Below are positions 39,135-47,106 of a DNA stretch of 64,000 nt, in pieces. A program made the position numbers and the translations under genes. Source of the DNA: an uncultured Clostridia bacterium (lineage in GTDB: Bacteria > Bacillota > Clostridia > Christensenellales > UBA1242); the NCBI GenBank assembly GCA_934772045.1, contig CAKVMH010000001.1, positions 310,001 through 374,000 on the forward strand, read 5' to 3'. The notes below the pieces were generated by a model. It was not told the DNA's origin, made no database searches, and saw only the letters and a program-made list of their open reading frames with translations. The stretch's first letter is position 1. Every line of letters starts with the position of its first letter.

Positions 39135-39695
39135 ATGTCTAAAAACTTAAAACTTTCATATATTTTGACTTTTGTGCTTTTCGTCATCAGTTTTGCATGG
39201 CAAACTTTAACCAACTATTTTAGAGGCGTAGGCATTAATTTTGTTGCTATGCTTGCAATTACACTCGCATTAATGGCAATTGTTATTGTGGATAAAACAA
39301 CACGTAAAAGGATGATTGATTTATTTATTATTTGCGCATTATTTGTTGTAATGGAAAGCATTATTTATTTTGCTTTGGAATTTGGTTCACCAACGCTTGA
39401 CCTTTACGAAGGTATGCATGTTTACCAAAATGTGATTGCAAGTTTAGGCTTTTTATTCTTAGCATACACAATTTTTAGGTTGATTTGTGAAGTTAAAGGC
39501 ACTAAAATTGGTTTCATTGAAGCAATGTTAGGTAATAAAGTTAGCCAAAAGCCACGCCAACCAAAAGAATTGACAAATGGTAGCCTTGAAAATAAGCCAA
39601 AGAATGCCGATTTAGAAACATTAGATGGCGATGTAGATGCAATGGCAGAACAACCAACGACCCAAGCCAATTTAGACACAAGGGAAGAGGAGTAA
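39135..39695 (+). CDS. Membrane protein with acidic tail, unknown function
   Basis: 186 residues. About four membrane helices fill residues 8-120 (segments at roughly 8-25, 32-50, 58-78 and 98-115). A cytosolic tail of about 60 residues rich in Asp, Glu, Asn and Gln follows (LETLDGDVDAMAEQ, DTREEE). No family was recognised. AAAGGAG lies 8 nt before ATG. Monocistronic between its own promoter and terminator. Confidence 0.75.
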   Translation: MSKNLKLSYILTFVLFVISFAWQTLTNYFRGVGINFVAMLAITLALMAIVIVDKTTRKRMIDLFIICALFVVMESIIYFALEFGSPTLDLYEGMHVYQNVIASLGFLFLAYTIFRLICEVKGTKIGFIEAMLGNKVSQKPRQPKELTNGSLENKPKNADLETLDGDVDAMAEQPTTQANLDTREEE

Positions 39696-39707
39696 TTTAA
39701 ACAGTAT

Positions 39708-39731
39708 AAGCACGCACTATGCGTGCTTTTT
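39708..39731 (+). terminator. Intrinsic terminator after the four-helix membrane gene
   Basis: Stem AAGCACGC / GCGTGCTT with loop ACTAT, followed by T residues. Confidence 0.92.
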
Positions 39732-39740
39732 TGTGAATAC

Positions 39741-39794
39741 AACAAACTATATTTATTAGTGAAACCGAAATGAATTGGTTTATTTGTTAATGAG
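39741..39794 (+). repeat. Hairpin repeat, copy 1
   Basis: About 54 nt beginning AACAAACTATATTTAT and containing AATTGGTTTATTT; the arms AAACTA-ATTTAT and ATGAATTGGTTT can pair. About 80 percent of positions match the copy at 41423. Together the two copies bracket rpmG-secE-nusG-unknown gene. Confidence 0.6.
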
Positions 39795-39852
39795 ATGCGT
39801 AAATGAATCCCTTTAATTAAATAATTAAATTAAAAAAAATTTTGTTTTTGTG

Positions 39853-39881
39853 TTGACAAGTTTATTGTAATGTGCTAATAT
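39853..39881 (+). promoter_or_regulatory. Promoter of the rpmG-secE-nusG operon
   Basis: TTGACA, 17-bp spacer, TAATAT with an extended TGC element. The start site is expected near 39888, giving a leader of about 110 nt. Confidence 0.9.
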
Positions 39882-39889
39882 GAAAGTAC

Positions 39890-39996
39890 ACCAAAGCAGG
39901 TGTTTTTTTAAGCAATAATGTAAATTGCTTCAAGCACCTTTCAACTTAACACCTTGTGTTTTGTTGGTTTATGGATATAATTAAAAGGAGCGTAAT
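39890..39996 (+). promoter_or_regulatory. Structured leader of rpmG
   Basis: An outer stem AGGTGTT (39898-39904) / AACACCT (39948-39954) encloses a hairpin AAGCAAT (39910-39916) / ATTGCTT (39924-39930). A second CACCT (39935-39939) could compete for AGGTG, so two exclusive folds are possible. A role in autoregulation is inferred only; no known family is claimed. Confidence 0.5.
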
Positions 39997-40167
39997 ATGG
40001 CAAAGAAAGCAAAAAGCAAAAGGGAAAAGATTATTTTAGAGTGCACAGAGTGCAAAAATCGTAACTATAACACTACTAAAAACAAGGCAAACGACCCAGA
40101 TAGGTTGGAACTTAATAAATATTGCCCTACTTGCAGGAAAGTGACTGCTCATAAAGAAACTAAATAG
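39997..40167 (+). CDS. rpmG: 50S ribosomal protein L33
   Basis: 56 residues. MAKKAKSKREKIILECTECK then a second zinc pair CPTC near residue 43: the four-cysteine (zinc-binding) form of L33. AAAGGAG lies 6 nt before ATG. It is the first gene of the secE-nusG transcript, a common Bacillota order. Confidence 0.97.
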   Translation: MAKKAKSKREKIILECTECKNRNYNTTKNKANDPDRLELNKYCPTCRKVTAHKETK

Positions 40168-40175
40168 GAGATATT

Positions 40176-40475
40176 ATGGCTGAAAATAATAACACGCAAG
40201 TTGAAACAAAAGAATTGAAAAATAAGTCCAATGGCAAAGTTGTTGAAGTGAAGGCTAAATCTAACAAAAAACAAAAAAATGCTAAGGTTAAAAAACCAAA
40301 CAAGTTGGCTAAATCGCTTAAGGACACTGGTTCTGAAATTAAAAAGGTTACTTGGCCAAAATTTAAAGATGTGGTTAAACAAACAGGTGTTGTACTTGTA
40401 GTTGTGCTTGTTTTCACGCTTGTTTTGTTCGGGCTAGACAGGCTTTGTTCTTGGTTAGTTAGTCTGTTGTTTTAG
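40176..40475 (+). CDS. secE: Preprotein translocase subunit SecE
   Basis: 99 residues. The signature SEIKKVTWPKFKDVVKQT (about residues 55-72) is followed by a single membrane helix (VVLVVVLVFTLVLFGLDRL). SecE clamps SecY in the protein-export channel. A Lys/Asn-rich extension of about 50 residues precedes the conserved part. AGGAG lies 6 nt before ATG. The gene starts 8 nt after rpmG and 13 nt before nusG. Confidence 0.97.
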   Translation: MAENNNTQVETKELKNKSNGKVVEVKAKSNKKQKNAKVKKPNKLAKSLKDTGSEIKKVTWPKFKDVVKQTGVVLVVVLVFTLVLFGLDRLCSWLVSLLF

Positions 40476-40488
40476 TTAAGGAGATTTT

Positions 40489-41049
40489 ATGGCAATTGTA
40501 GATAATAACATTGACAAAGAACCAAAGTGGTATGTGCTCCATGTTTTTTCAGGATATGAAAACATTGCAAAGCAAAATTTGGAAATAACAATTGATAAAT
40601 ATGATTTGCAAAACCGCATTTTCGACATCATCATTCCTATGGAAGACGAACTTGTTGAGAAACGTGGCAAAAAAGTGCTTGTTCCTAAAAAGACAATGCC
40701 AGGCTACATTTTGGTTAAAATGATTTATGGCGACGACATTTGGCACGCTGTTACTCGTACACAATACATCACAGGTTTCGTTGGGCCAAAAGGTAGACCA
40801 ATTTGTATTACAGACGACGAAGCAAGACGTATGGGCGTTGACGGTGCAAGCATGCACGAAGCAAAAATGGAACTTGATGTTAAGGTTGGCGATATGATTG
40901 AAATCCTTGACGGTTCACTTGCTAACTTTGTCGGCGTGGTTAAAGCAGTTGACAACGAAAATCAAAAAGTTACGGCAAGCGTTGAAATGTTTGGGCGCGA
41001 AAGTGATGTTGAGTTGTCGTTCTCGCAAATTCGCGTAAGCAATAAATAA
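40489..41049 (+). CDS. nusG: Transcription termination/antitermination protein NusG
   Basis: 186 residues. The NGN domain begins with KWYVLHVFSGYENIAKQ and includes MPGYILVKM and ITGFVGP. A KOW domain follows (VGDMIEILDGSLANFVGVVK, about residues 128-147). NusG binds RNA polymerase and links it to Rho or the ribosome. AAGGAG lies 7 nt before ATG. Confidence 0.98.
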   Translation: MAIVDNNIDKEPKWYVLHVFSGYENIAKQNLEITIDKYDLQNRIFDIIIPMEDELVEKRGKKVLVPKKTMPGYILVKMIYGDDIWHAVTRTQYITGFVGPKGRPICITDDEARRMGVDGASMHEAKMELDVKVGDMIEILDGSLANFVGVVKAVDNENQKVTASVEMFGRESDVELSFSQIRVSNK

Positions 41050-41057
41050 GGAGAGTT

Positions 41058-41411
41058 ATGAAAAAAGCAAATTTTCTTGATACAGTTACAGTAAATGATT
41101 ACAAAACATTAATTAAAAATTCTTATATGGACAACCATTGCACATTGCTTGGTTTTGAAAAGGTTTATGATGCTGACGGCGTTGTTCAAACTGTTAAACT
41201 TGCAATTTACAACAAATTAACAGATAAAAAATCAATCATCAAATTGACGCAATATTCATGTTCAAATGGTCAATTTGAAAATGATTGGATGGAATTTGTT
41301 AAAGATAAAGTTGGTGAAAAGAATTTATATTCATCATTGTTGAAACAAGCAAAATCACGCCAAAAAGCATCTAAAACACCAGTTTTTAAAAATGAAGAAT
41401 TTAACGCTTAA
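41058..41411 (+). CDS. Unknown 117-residue protein between nusG and rplK
   Basis: No recognised family. A soluble, mixed alpha/beta protein rich in Lys and Asn, with no signal peptide or membrane helix. A central beta-rich part (VVQTVKLAIYNKLTDKKSII) is followed by a helical C-terminus with a basic stretch (LLKQAKSRQKASK). AAGGAG lies 5 nt before ATG and the gene begins 8 nt after nusG, so it is expressed with the translation/export genes. In most bacteria nothing lies between nusG and rplK, which makes it a candidate lineage-specific ribosome or NusG accessory protein. That role is inferred from position only. Confidence 0.75.
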   Translation: MKKANFLDTVTVNDYKTLIKNSYMDNHCTLLGFEKVYDADGVVQTVKLAIYNKLTDKKSIIKLTQYSCSNGQFENDWMEFVKDKVGEKNLYSSLLKQAKSRQKASKTPVFKNEEFNA

Positions 41412-41422
41412 TTGTTTTTAAC

Positions 41423-41476
41423 AACAAACCATATTTATGAGCGTATGCGAAATAAATTGGTTTATTTTAATTAATC
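41423..41476 (+). repeat. Hairpin repeat, copy 2
   Basis: Begins AACAAACCATATTTATGAGC and contains AAATTGGTTTATTTT. The arms AAACCA(T)ATTTAT and ATAAATTGGTTT pair over 12 bp with one bulge. In copy 1 the C-G pair next to the loop side is replaced by T-G, so pairing is kept. Confidence 0.6.
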
Positions 41477-41519
41477 ATTTTGAATTTATCTTGTTTTAAT
41501 TATATTTATAAATGAAAAT

Positions 41520-41586
41520 GACGGAAACTCATCTGCCGTAAAGTGAGGGAACTTTCGTGGGAGAGATAGTCGACTCATTAACCACG
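41520..41586 (+). promoter_or_regulatory. L11/L1 operon leader (putative L1-binding site)
   Basis: Three stems: ACGG/CCGT (41521-41539), AAGT/ACTT (41541-41554) and CGTGGGAG ... CTCATTAACCACG (41556-41586). The last matches the GTGGGAG...ACCAC hairpin seen before rplK in many Bacillota, believed to let excess L1 repress the operon. The rplK Shine-Dalgarno follows about 15 nt later. Confidence 0.7.
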
Positions 41587-41615
41587 CCACATATTAAAAA
41601 AGGAGAATAATAGAG

Positions 41616-42056
41616 ATGGCAAAAAAAGTTAAAGCAGTTGTTAACATTCAACTTCCTGCAACAAAAGCCACACCAGCACCACCAGTTGGTTCAGTGCTTG
41701 GTCCACACGGCATTAACATTGCAGGTTTTGTTAAAGAATTTAACGACAAAACACAATCAATGGTGGGCTTTACAGTTCCATGTGTTATCACTATCTATGA
41801 AGATAGGAGTTTCACATTCATCTTAAAACAACCACCAGCAGCTGACCTTATTATGAAGGAAGCTAAAATCGAAAAGGGTAGCGATAAAGCACCTAAAAAC
41901 AAAGTTGGTAAAATCACAGTCGAACAACTTAAAAAAATCGCAGAAACTAAAATGAGCGACCTTAATGCTTCAAGCATTGAATCAGCAATGAGCATGATTG
42001 CAGGTTCTTGCCGTAGCATGGGCGTTGTTGTGGAGGGTTATAATGACAAAAAGTAA
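41616..42056 (+). CDS. rplK: 50S ribosomal protein L11
   Basis: 146 residues. Conserved N-terminus with VNIQLPATKATPAPPVGSVL and LGPHGINIAGFVKEFN, C-terminal RNA-binding domain with KAPKNKVGKITVEQLKKIAE and AGSCRSMGVVVEG. It binds the GTPase-associated centre of 23S rRNA. AAGGAG lies 9 nt before ATG. Its last 14 nt overlap the start of rplA. Confidence 0.98.
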   Translation: MAKKVKAVVNIQLPATKATPAPPVGSVLGPHGINIAGFVKEFNDKTQSMVGFTVPCVITIYEDRSFTFILKQPPAADLIMKEAKIEKGSDKAPKNKVGKITVEQLKKIAETKMSDLNASSIESAMSMIAGSCRSMGVVVEGYNDKK

Positions 42057-42729
42057 GAACTATAAAGAAGCCCTTAAAGTTATTGATAAAGCAAAAACTT
42101 ACACAGCAAGGGAAGCAATGGACGCCGTAGTTGCAACAAGCAAAGCAAAGTTTGACGAAACAGTTGAACTTCACGTTAAACTTGGTGTAGATGGTCGTAA
42201 CGCAGACCAACAAGTTCGTGGCGTTTGCGTATTACCAGAAGGTACAGGTAAAACTGTTCGCGTTTTGGTTATCACTCGTGGTGACAAAGCTGAAGAAGCG
42301 CGCAAAGCTGGCGCAGACATTGTTGGTGACGACGATATTATCGCAAAAATCATGGGCGGTTGGTTAGACTTTGATGTCTGCATCACCACACCAGACATGA
42401 TGGGCGCAATCGGTCGTTGTGCACGTATCTTAGGGCCTAAAGGCTTAATGCCAAACCCAAAGAGTGGCACTGTAACAATGGACGTTACAAAAGCTATCAA
42501 CGATGTTAAAGCAGGTAAAGTTGAATATCGTTTGGATAAACAAAACATTATCCACGTTCGCATCGGTAAAGTTAGTTTCGGTGCTGAAAAGTTGTACAAC
42601 AACTTGACAACAGTTATGGACGCAATTGTTAAAGCTAAACCAGCTGCAGCAAAAGGCACATACTTAAGGTCAATTTATGTTGCAACAACAATGGGGCCAA
42701 GCGTTAAATTAAGTTACGACATGAAATAA
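42043..42729 (+). CDS. rplA: 50S ribosomal protein L1
   Basis: 228 residues. The start at 42043 (MTKSKNYKEALK) has GGAGGG 6 nt upstream and overlaps rplK by 14 nt, implying translational coupling; a longer frame upstream is a shadow of rplK. The conserved L1 motifs VRVLVITRGDKAEEARKAG and LGPKGLMPNPKSGTV are present. L1 binds 23S rRNA in the L1 stalk and probably represses this operon through the leader at 41520. rplJ-rplL, usually next, are absent here. Confidence 0.97.
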   Translation: MTKSKNYKEALKVIDKAKTYTAREAMDAVVATSKAKFDETVELHVKLGVDGRNADQQVRGVCVLPEGTGKTVRVLVITRGDKAEEARKAGADIVGDDDIIAKIMGGWLDFDVCITTPDMMGAIGRCARILGPKGLMPNPKSGTVTMDVTKAINDVKAGKVEYRLDKQNIIHVRIGKVSFGAEKLYNNLTTVMDAIVKAKPAAAKGTYLRSIYVATTMGPSVKLSYDMK

Positions 42730-42785
42730 TAGTTAAATAACATTTATTGCTTATTAACGATTACCCAAAATAAATTTAAACATAG

Positions 42786-42809
42786 AAAACCAGCATCGCT
42801 GGTTTTTTT
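42786..42809 (+). terminator. Intrinsic terminator after rplA
   Basis: Stem AAAACCAGC / GCTGGTTTT with loop ATC and a T run. Confidence 0.93.
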
Positions 42810-42829
42810 GTATAAATATTATCTTTGGG

Positions 42830-42858
42830 TTGAATTTTTACAATTTGTATGTTAAAAT
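42830..42858 (+). promoter_or_regulatory. uvrA promoter
   Basis: TTGAAT, 17-bp spacer, TAAAAT with an extended TGT element. No SOS box was found around it, unlike the recA promoter. Confidence 0.7.
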
Positions 42859-42907
42859 AAAAGTTAATCAAAATTGCTTTTTTGGTTAAAATAAACAAAG
42901 GAAGAGT

Positions 42908-45727
42908 ATGTTAGAAAATATTGTTATAAAAGGTGCTAAGGAAAACAATTTAAAAAATGTAAATTTAACCATTCCTAAAAACAAGTTGGTTGTTTTTTGC
43001 GGTGTCAGTGGTTGTGGTAAATCGACTTTGGCATTCGATACAATCTTTGCTGAAGGTCAACGCAGGTATATGGAGAGTTTGTCCAGTTATGCCCGTCAAT
43101 TTTTAGGGCAAATGAACAAACCTAATGTTGAAAGTATTGACGGTTTGAGCCCTGCCATATCAATCGACCAAAAGAGCACAAACAACAATCCGCGTTCGAC
43201 AGTTGGCACAATTACAGAAATTTACGATTATTTGCGTCTGCTTTTTGCGCGTATTGGTAAACCTTATTGCCCTAAATGTGGCAAGCCAATCACCGTGCAA
43301 ACATTGGACCAAATCGTGGATAAAGTTTTGGAAGCGCCAGACAACGCTAAAATGCTGGTTATGGCACCTATTATTCGTAGCCAAAAAGGTACACATGAAA
43401 AGGTGCTTGAAAGTTTAAGGAAAGATGGTTTTGCGCGCGTCATGGTTGACGGCGAAGTTTATTCTTTGGACGACAGCATTGTTTTGGAAAAAAATAAACG
43501 TCACAATATTTATGTTGTTGTGGATAGGTTGGTTAAGCGTGAAGGCATTGTGTCGCGTTTGACTGAGTCGGTAAACAAATGCTTGCAAATGGCTGACGGT
43601 TTAGTTATTGTAGACACAAACGGCGCAGATAAATTGTACAGCATTAAGTATAGTTGTGTGGATTGCGGTGTGTCAATACCAGATATTGAGCCAAGTTTGT
43701 TCAGTTTTAATAATCATGCTGGTGCTTGCCCTAAATGCGCGGGCTTAGGTTATGTTGTGAAAATTGGTGAAAATGCAATTGTTAAAAACGACCAATTGTC
43801 AATCAATGAAGGTGCGTTGGCAATTATGGGCTTTAACATTGACGCACTGGGCATAACAAAAAAGGCGCTAGATAAATTCGCCCACGAACACGGTTTCACT
43901 TTAAACACACCTTATTATAAAATCCCTTTGGAAGCAAGGCGAATTTTGATGTATGGCGAAACGGCAGAGCAAGGCGAACTTGCACAAAATTTGAACCAAT
44001 ATTTGCGTACACCTGGGGCTAAATTTATGGGTGTTGTGCCAGACTTAATGCGTAGGTTCCAAGACAGCCAAAGCGAGTACATTAAAGAAGAAATTTACAA
44101 GTTGATGAGCGAAGATGTATGCCCAGAATGTTTGGGCAAACGCTTAAATCCAAGTGCGTTATCAATAAAAATTGAAGGCAAATCAATCGCGGATTTATGC
44201 GACATGTCTATTATTAAATTATATTCATTCATTACTGGCTTAAAGTTAACAAAAACTGAACAAGCAATTGCACAAAGCATTGTGAATGAAATTAGCGCAA
44301 GGCTCTCATTCCTTATAAATGTTGGTTTAACTTACCTTACACTTTCTCGCCGTGCAGGCACGCTTTCAGGTGGTGAGTCACAACGCATAAGGCTTGCAAC
44401 TCAAATTGGCAGTGGGTTAAGTGGTGTGCTTTACATTTTGGACGAACCTAGCATTGGGCTACATCAACGCGATAACGATAAATTGATTGACACGCTTAAA
44501 AACTTGCGTGATTTAGGCAACACTTTAATTGTTGTCGAACACGACGAAGACACAATTCGTCAAGCAGATTTCCTTGTGGATATCGGCCCTAAGGCAGGCG
44601 TTCATGGTGGCGAAGTTGTGGCAACTGGCAGTGTGGACGATTTGATTGCAAGCCCAAAATCAATTACTGGCAAATTTTTAAGTGGCGAAATGAAAATTGA
44701 AGTGCCAACCGAAAGGCGTCTACCGGACAAAGGTTTTATTCGTCTGCTCGGCTGTAATGAACACAATATTCGCAATTTAGATGTGGCAATTCCGCGCGGA
44801 GTGCTTACATGCGTGACGGGTGTGAGCGGTAGCGGTAAATCTACTTTGGTTAATGACATTTTCTATCAAGCAATTTTCAATAAGTTGAACAAACGCGACC
44901 AAGACAAGACAATCAAAGCAATGCTTGGCGATGAAGGAATAGATAAAGTTATTCAAATTGACCAATCACCTATCGGAAGAACACCGCGCAGTAACCCAGC
45001 AACATATTCAGGGCTTTTCACAAAAATACGCGAATTGTTTGCATCTACACCTTCGGCTAAGGAAAAGGGCTTTGACCCAGGGAAATTCAGTTTCAATATC
45101 CCAGGTGGGCGTTGCGAGGCATGTATGGGCGACGGCGTAAAAAGGTTGAAAATGTATTTCATGGCAGATGTTTTCGTGCCTTGTGAAGTGTGTGCTGGTA
45201 AACGCTATTCGCGTGAAATACTTGATGTAAAATATAAAGGCAAAAACATTTACGACGTCTTAGAAATGACAATTGATGAAGCATATGATTTCTTTGACGC
45301 GATTCCACAAATCAAACGCATTTTGCAAACTTTGGTTGATGTTGGTTTGGGTTATGTTAAATTGGGGCAAAATGGCACCACACTTTCAGGTGGTGAAGCA
45401 CAAAGGCTGAAATTAGCAAGCGAACTGACACGCAGGGACACAGGCAACACAGTTTATATTTTAGACGAACCAACGACAGGGCTTCATTCGTACGATGTGA
45501 AAAAGTTAGTTTCAATTTTATATCGCCTTGTTGGTAAGGGAAACACAGTTGTTGTTATTGAACATAATTTAGATGTGGTTAAAACTGCTGATTATATTAT
45601 AGACATGGGTCCAGAAGGAGGCGACAATGGTGGTACAATTGTTGCCGTCGGCACACCGGAAGAAATTGCTAAAAATAAAAATAGTTACACAGGCATGTAT
45701 CTAAAAAAGATGTTAGGTAAAAAGTAA
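42908..45727 (+). CDS. uvrA: Excinuclease ABC subunit A
   Basis: 939 residues, full length. UvrA dimers detect bulky DNA lesions and load UvrB in nucleotide excision repair. First ATPase: Walker A GVSGCGKST (residues 32-40). First zinc module: CPKC and later CVDC/CPKC. Signature LSGGESQRIRLATQIG with LYILDEPSIGLHQRDN. Second ATPase: GVSGSGKST, zinc module CEAC/CEVC, signature LSGGEAQRLKLASEL and YILDEPTTGLH. AAAGGAAG lies 5 nt before ATG. uvrB and uvrC are not in the window. Confidence 0.99.
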   Translation: MLENIVIKGAKENNLKNVNLTIPKNKLVVFCGVSGCGKSTLAFDTIFAEGQRRYMESLSSYARQFLGQMNKPNVESIDGLSPAISIDQKSTNNNPRSTVGTITEIYDYLRLLFARIGKPYCPKCGKPITVQTLDQIVDKVLEAPDNAKMLVMAPIIRSQKGTHEKVLESLRKDGFARVMVDGEVYSLDDSIVLEKNKRHNIYVVVDRLVKREGIVSRLTESVNKCLQMADGLVIVDTNGADKLYSIKYSCVDCGVSIPDIEPSLFSFNNHAGACPKCAGLGYVVKIGENAIVKNDQLSINEGALAIMGFNIDALGITKKALDKFAHEHGFTLNTPYYKIPLEARRILMYGETAEQGELAQNLNQYLRTPGAKFMGVVPDLMRRFQDSQSEYIKEEIYKLMSEDVCPECLGKRLNPSALSIKIEGKSIADLCDMSIIKLYSFITGLKLTKTEQAIAQSIVNEISARLSFLINVGLTYLTLSRRAGTLSGGESQRIRLATQIGSGLSGVLYILDEPSIGLHQRDNDKLIDTLKNLRDLGNTLIVVEHDEDTIRQADFLVDIGPKAGVHGGEVVATGSVDDLIASPKSITGKFLSGEMKIEVPTERRLPDKGFIRLLGCNEHNIRNLDVAIPRGVLTCVTGVSGSGKSTLVNDIFYQAIFNKLNKRDQDKTIKAMLGDEGIDKVIQIDQSPIGRTPRSNPATYSGLFTKIRELFASTPSAKEKGFDPGKFSFNIPGGRCEACMGDGVKRLKMYFMADVFVPCEVCAGKRYSREILDVKYKGKNIYDVLEMTIDEAYDFFDAIPQIKRILQTLVDVGLGYVKLGQNGTTLSGGEAQRLKLASELTRRDTGNTVYILDEPTTGLHSYDVKKLVSILYRLVGKGNTVVVIEHNLDVVKTADYIIDMGPEGGDNGGTIVAVGTPEEIAKNKNSYTGMYLKKMLGKK

Positions 45728-46168
45728 TTTAAATTTATATGTGAATAATAAATATTTCAAATAGTTTAATATTAAAATACATTTATGATAAAAACATTTT
45801 ATTTGTAAAAAATATAAAAAACTATAATTAAAATTTAATTAAAAAGTAAATTATTACAAAAAAATTTAATAATATATTAAAATTAAAAATGGCAAAATTA
45901 AATTGCCATTTTTTTTGTTTGCATTGATAAAAACTTACAAAATAAAAAAATATTTTAATTAGCATTTTTTATTTAATTTACATAAAAATTAATTATTTTA
46001 TATAAAATAATTAAAAAAATTAATAAAAATAATAAAAATTAAGTTAATTTATAATAAACCTATATCTTTAATTTATTTTTTTAATTTTCCTAAATTGTTT
46101 TTATTAATTTATTTATTGAAATGAATTTTATATGTTTTTTATTTAATTTTTGTTTTAAAATTTTAATC
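45728..46168. other. AT-rich intergenic stretch
   Basis: About 440 bases of nearly pure A/T with many homopolymer runs between uvrA and the convergent orphan membrane gene. Apart from the terminator at 45885 nothing could be supported. Confidence 0.7.
45885..45917 (+). terminator. Intrinsic terminator downstream of uvrA
   Basis: Stem AAAAATGGCAA / TTGCCATTTTT with a 7-nt loop and a T run, 157 nt after the uvrA stop. The A run on the other side allows action on both strands. Confidence 0.8.
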
Positions 46169-46762
46169 CTAGTAAACAAGTAAAACGACATATTGTTTTA
46201 AAAGCACAGTGACTAAACAGAATGCGAAAACGAAAGCAAACAGTACAATTGTGTATAACAATAAACTACTATCATTTTTGTTAAAGCAACTTTTAAAATA
46301 ATTTTGGCAATTGCAATACTTGCTTACTTCTAAAATGACAATTAACAACATGGCAATTTCAACAAGGATAATTGCCAAAAGCAAAATTATCGAAATCAAT
46401 ACATTGAAAAACCCAAAGATTAAAATTATGCTGACGAAGATTAAAATTTGACTATACACAAAATAAAGATAAAACAAGATGCCAATAACAGAAAGGTAAG
46501 GCTTGCAAAATGTTAAAAGTATAACAAGATAAATAAAACCAACAACCATAATGCAATTGAAGATGAAGGTTGCAAACCCAATTCTCCCACGCAAAAAATT
46601 AATGTATGGCACATTGTCTAAATTAATGTTAAAAATGCCACCATTCAAATTGATTGCGGAAATAACGGCAAGGACAACGCAAATTAAGGAAAGAATGATT
46701 AAAATAATAAACAAAGCCTTTTTACGTCGAATGCTCTCTTTCAATCGCTCCATTAGTTGCAT
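46169..46762 (-). CDS. Orphan polytopic membrane protein
   Basis: About 197 residues; the start is uncertain. ATG at 46762 (MQLMERLKESIRRKK) is preferred because a basic amphipathic stretch before the first helix is typical; ATG at 46753 or TTG at 46801 are alternatives. None has a clear Shine-Dalgarno. Five or six strongly hydrophobic helices rich in Ile, Leu, Val and Phe make up most of the protein. No family was recognised. It lies alone between two very AT-rich gaps, and its own bias to Ile/Phe/Lys codons fits that setting, hinting at acquired or fast-evolving DNA. Confidence 0.6.
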   Translation of the reverse strand: MQLMERLKESIRRKKALFIILIILSLICVVLAVISAINLNGGIFNINLDNVPYINFLRGRIGFATFIFNCIMVVGFIYLVILLTFCKPYLSVIGILFYLYFVYSQILIFVSIILIFGFFNVLISIILLLAIILVEIAMLLIVILEVSKYCNCQNYFKSCFNKNDSSLLLYTIVLFAFVFAFCLVTVLLKQYVVLLVY

Positions 46763-47064
46763 ATATATTTTATGTTCAAAAGTTTTAAAAATTGACAGCA
46801 AAATTAATAATATAAGCTGGCAAAGTACAAGATTATAGATGCCAGAGCTATAATGATTAATTCAAAAATTTTAATATAAAAAATTAAAATCTAATTAAAT
46901 TATAAACAATAATTGAATAATTTATATATTTTTAAATAATTTTTTTATTTTTGATAACAAATTAGAAATTTATAAATAAATTTATTGCAATATTTAAACC
47001 TAATATTTTTTGTTGTTTTTAATAGTGAAGTAATATTTAACAAATTTTAGTTTTTATCATAACG
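46763..47064. other. AT-rich intergenic stretch with one hairpin
   Basis: Very AT-rich. A hairpin TGGCA (46818-46822) / TGCCA (46840-46844), extended by AGC/GCT with a 2-nt bulge, is the only structured element noted. No gene is visible. Confidence 0.5.
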
Positions 47065-47085
47065 TGTTATAAGGGAATATTTCCC
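47065..47085 (+). promoter_or_regulatory. Extended -10 promoter with overlapping palindrome, collagen-like gene
   Basis: TGT-TATAAG (47065-47073) is an extended -10 box without a clear -35. It runs into the palindrome GGGAA-TAT-TTCCC (47073-47085), which would cover the transcription start. This is the classical place for a repressor operator. Confidence 0.55.
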
Positions 47086-47106
47086 ATTGATATAAAAGGA
47101 GAAAAT

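Noticed and set aside
41998..42042. Longer N-terminus for L1
   Set aside because: It lies inside rplK in another frame; the ATG at 42043 has a good Shine-Dalgarno and gives the normal L1 length.
45728..46168. Replication origin or partition site in the AT-rich gap
   Set aside because: No DnaA boxes (TTATCCACA-like), no dnaA/dnaN or parB neighbours, and no ordered repeats; only low-complexity A/T.
46812..46851. Small hairpin TGGCA/TGCCA as a riboregulator
   Set aside because: The stem is short with a bulge, there is no T run and no gene follows closely; too weak to claim.
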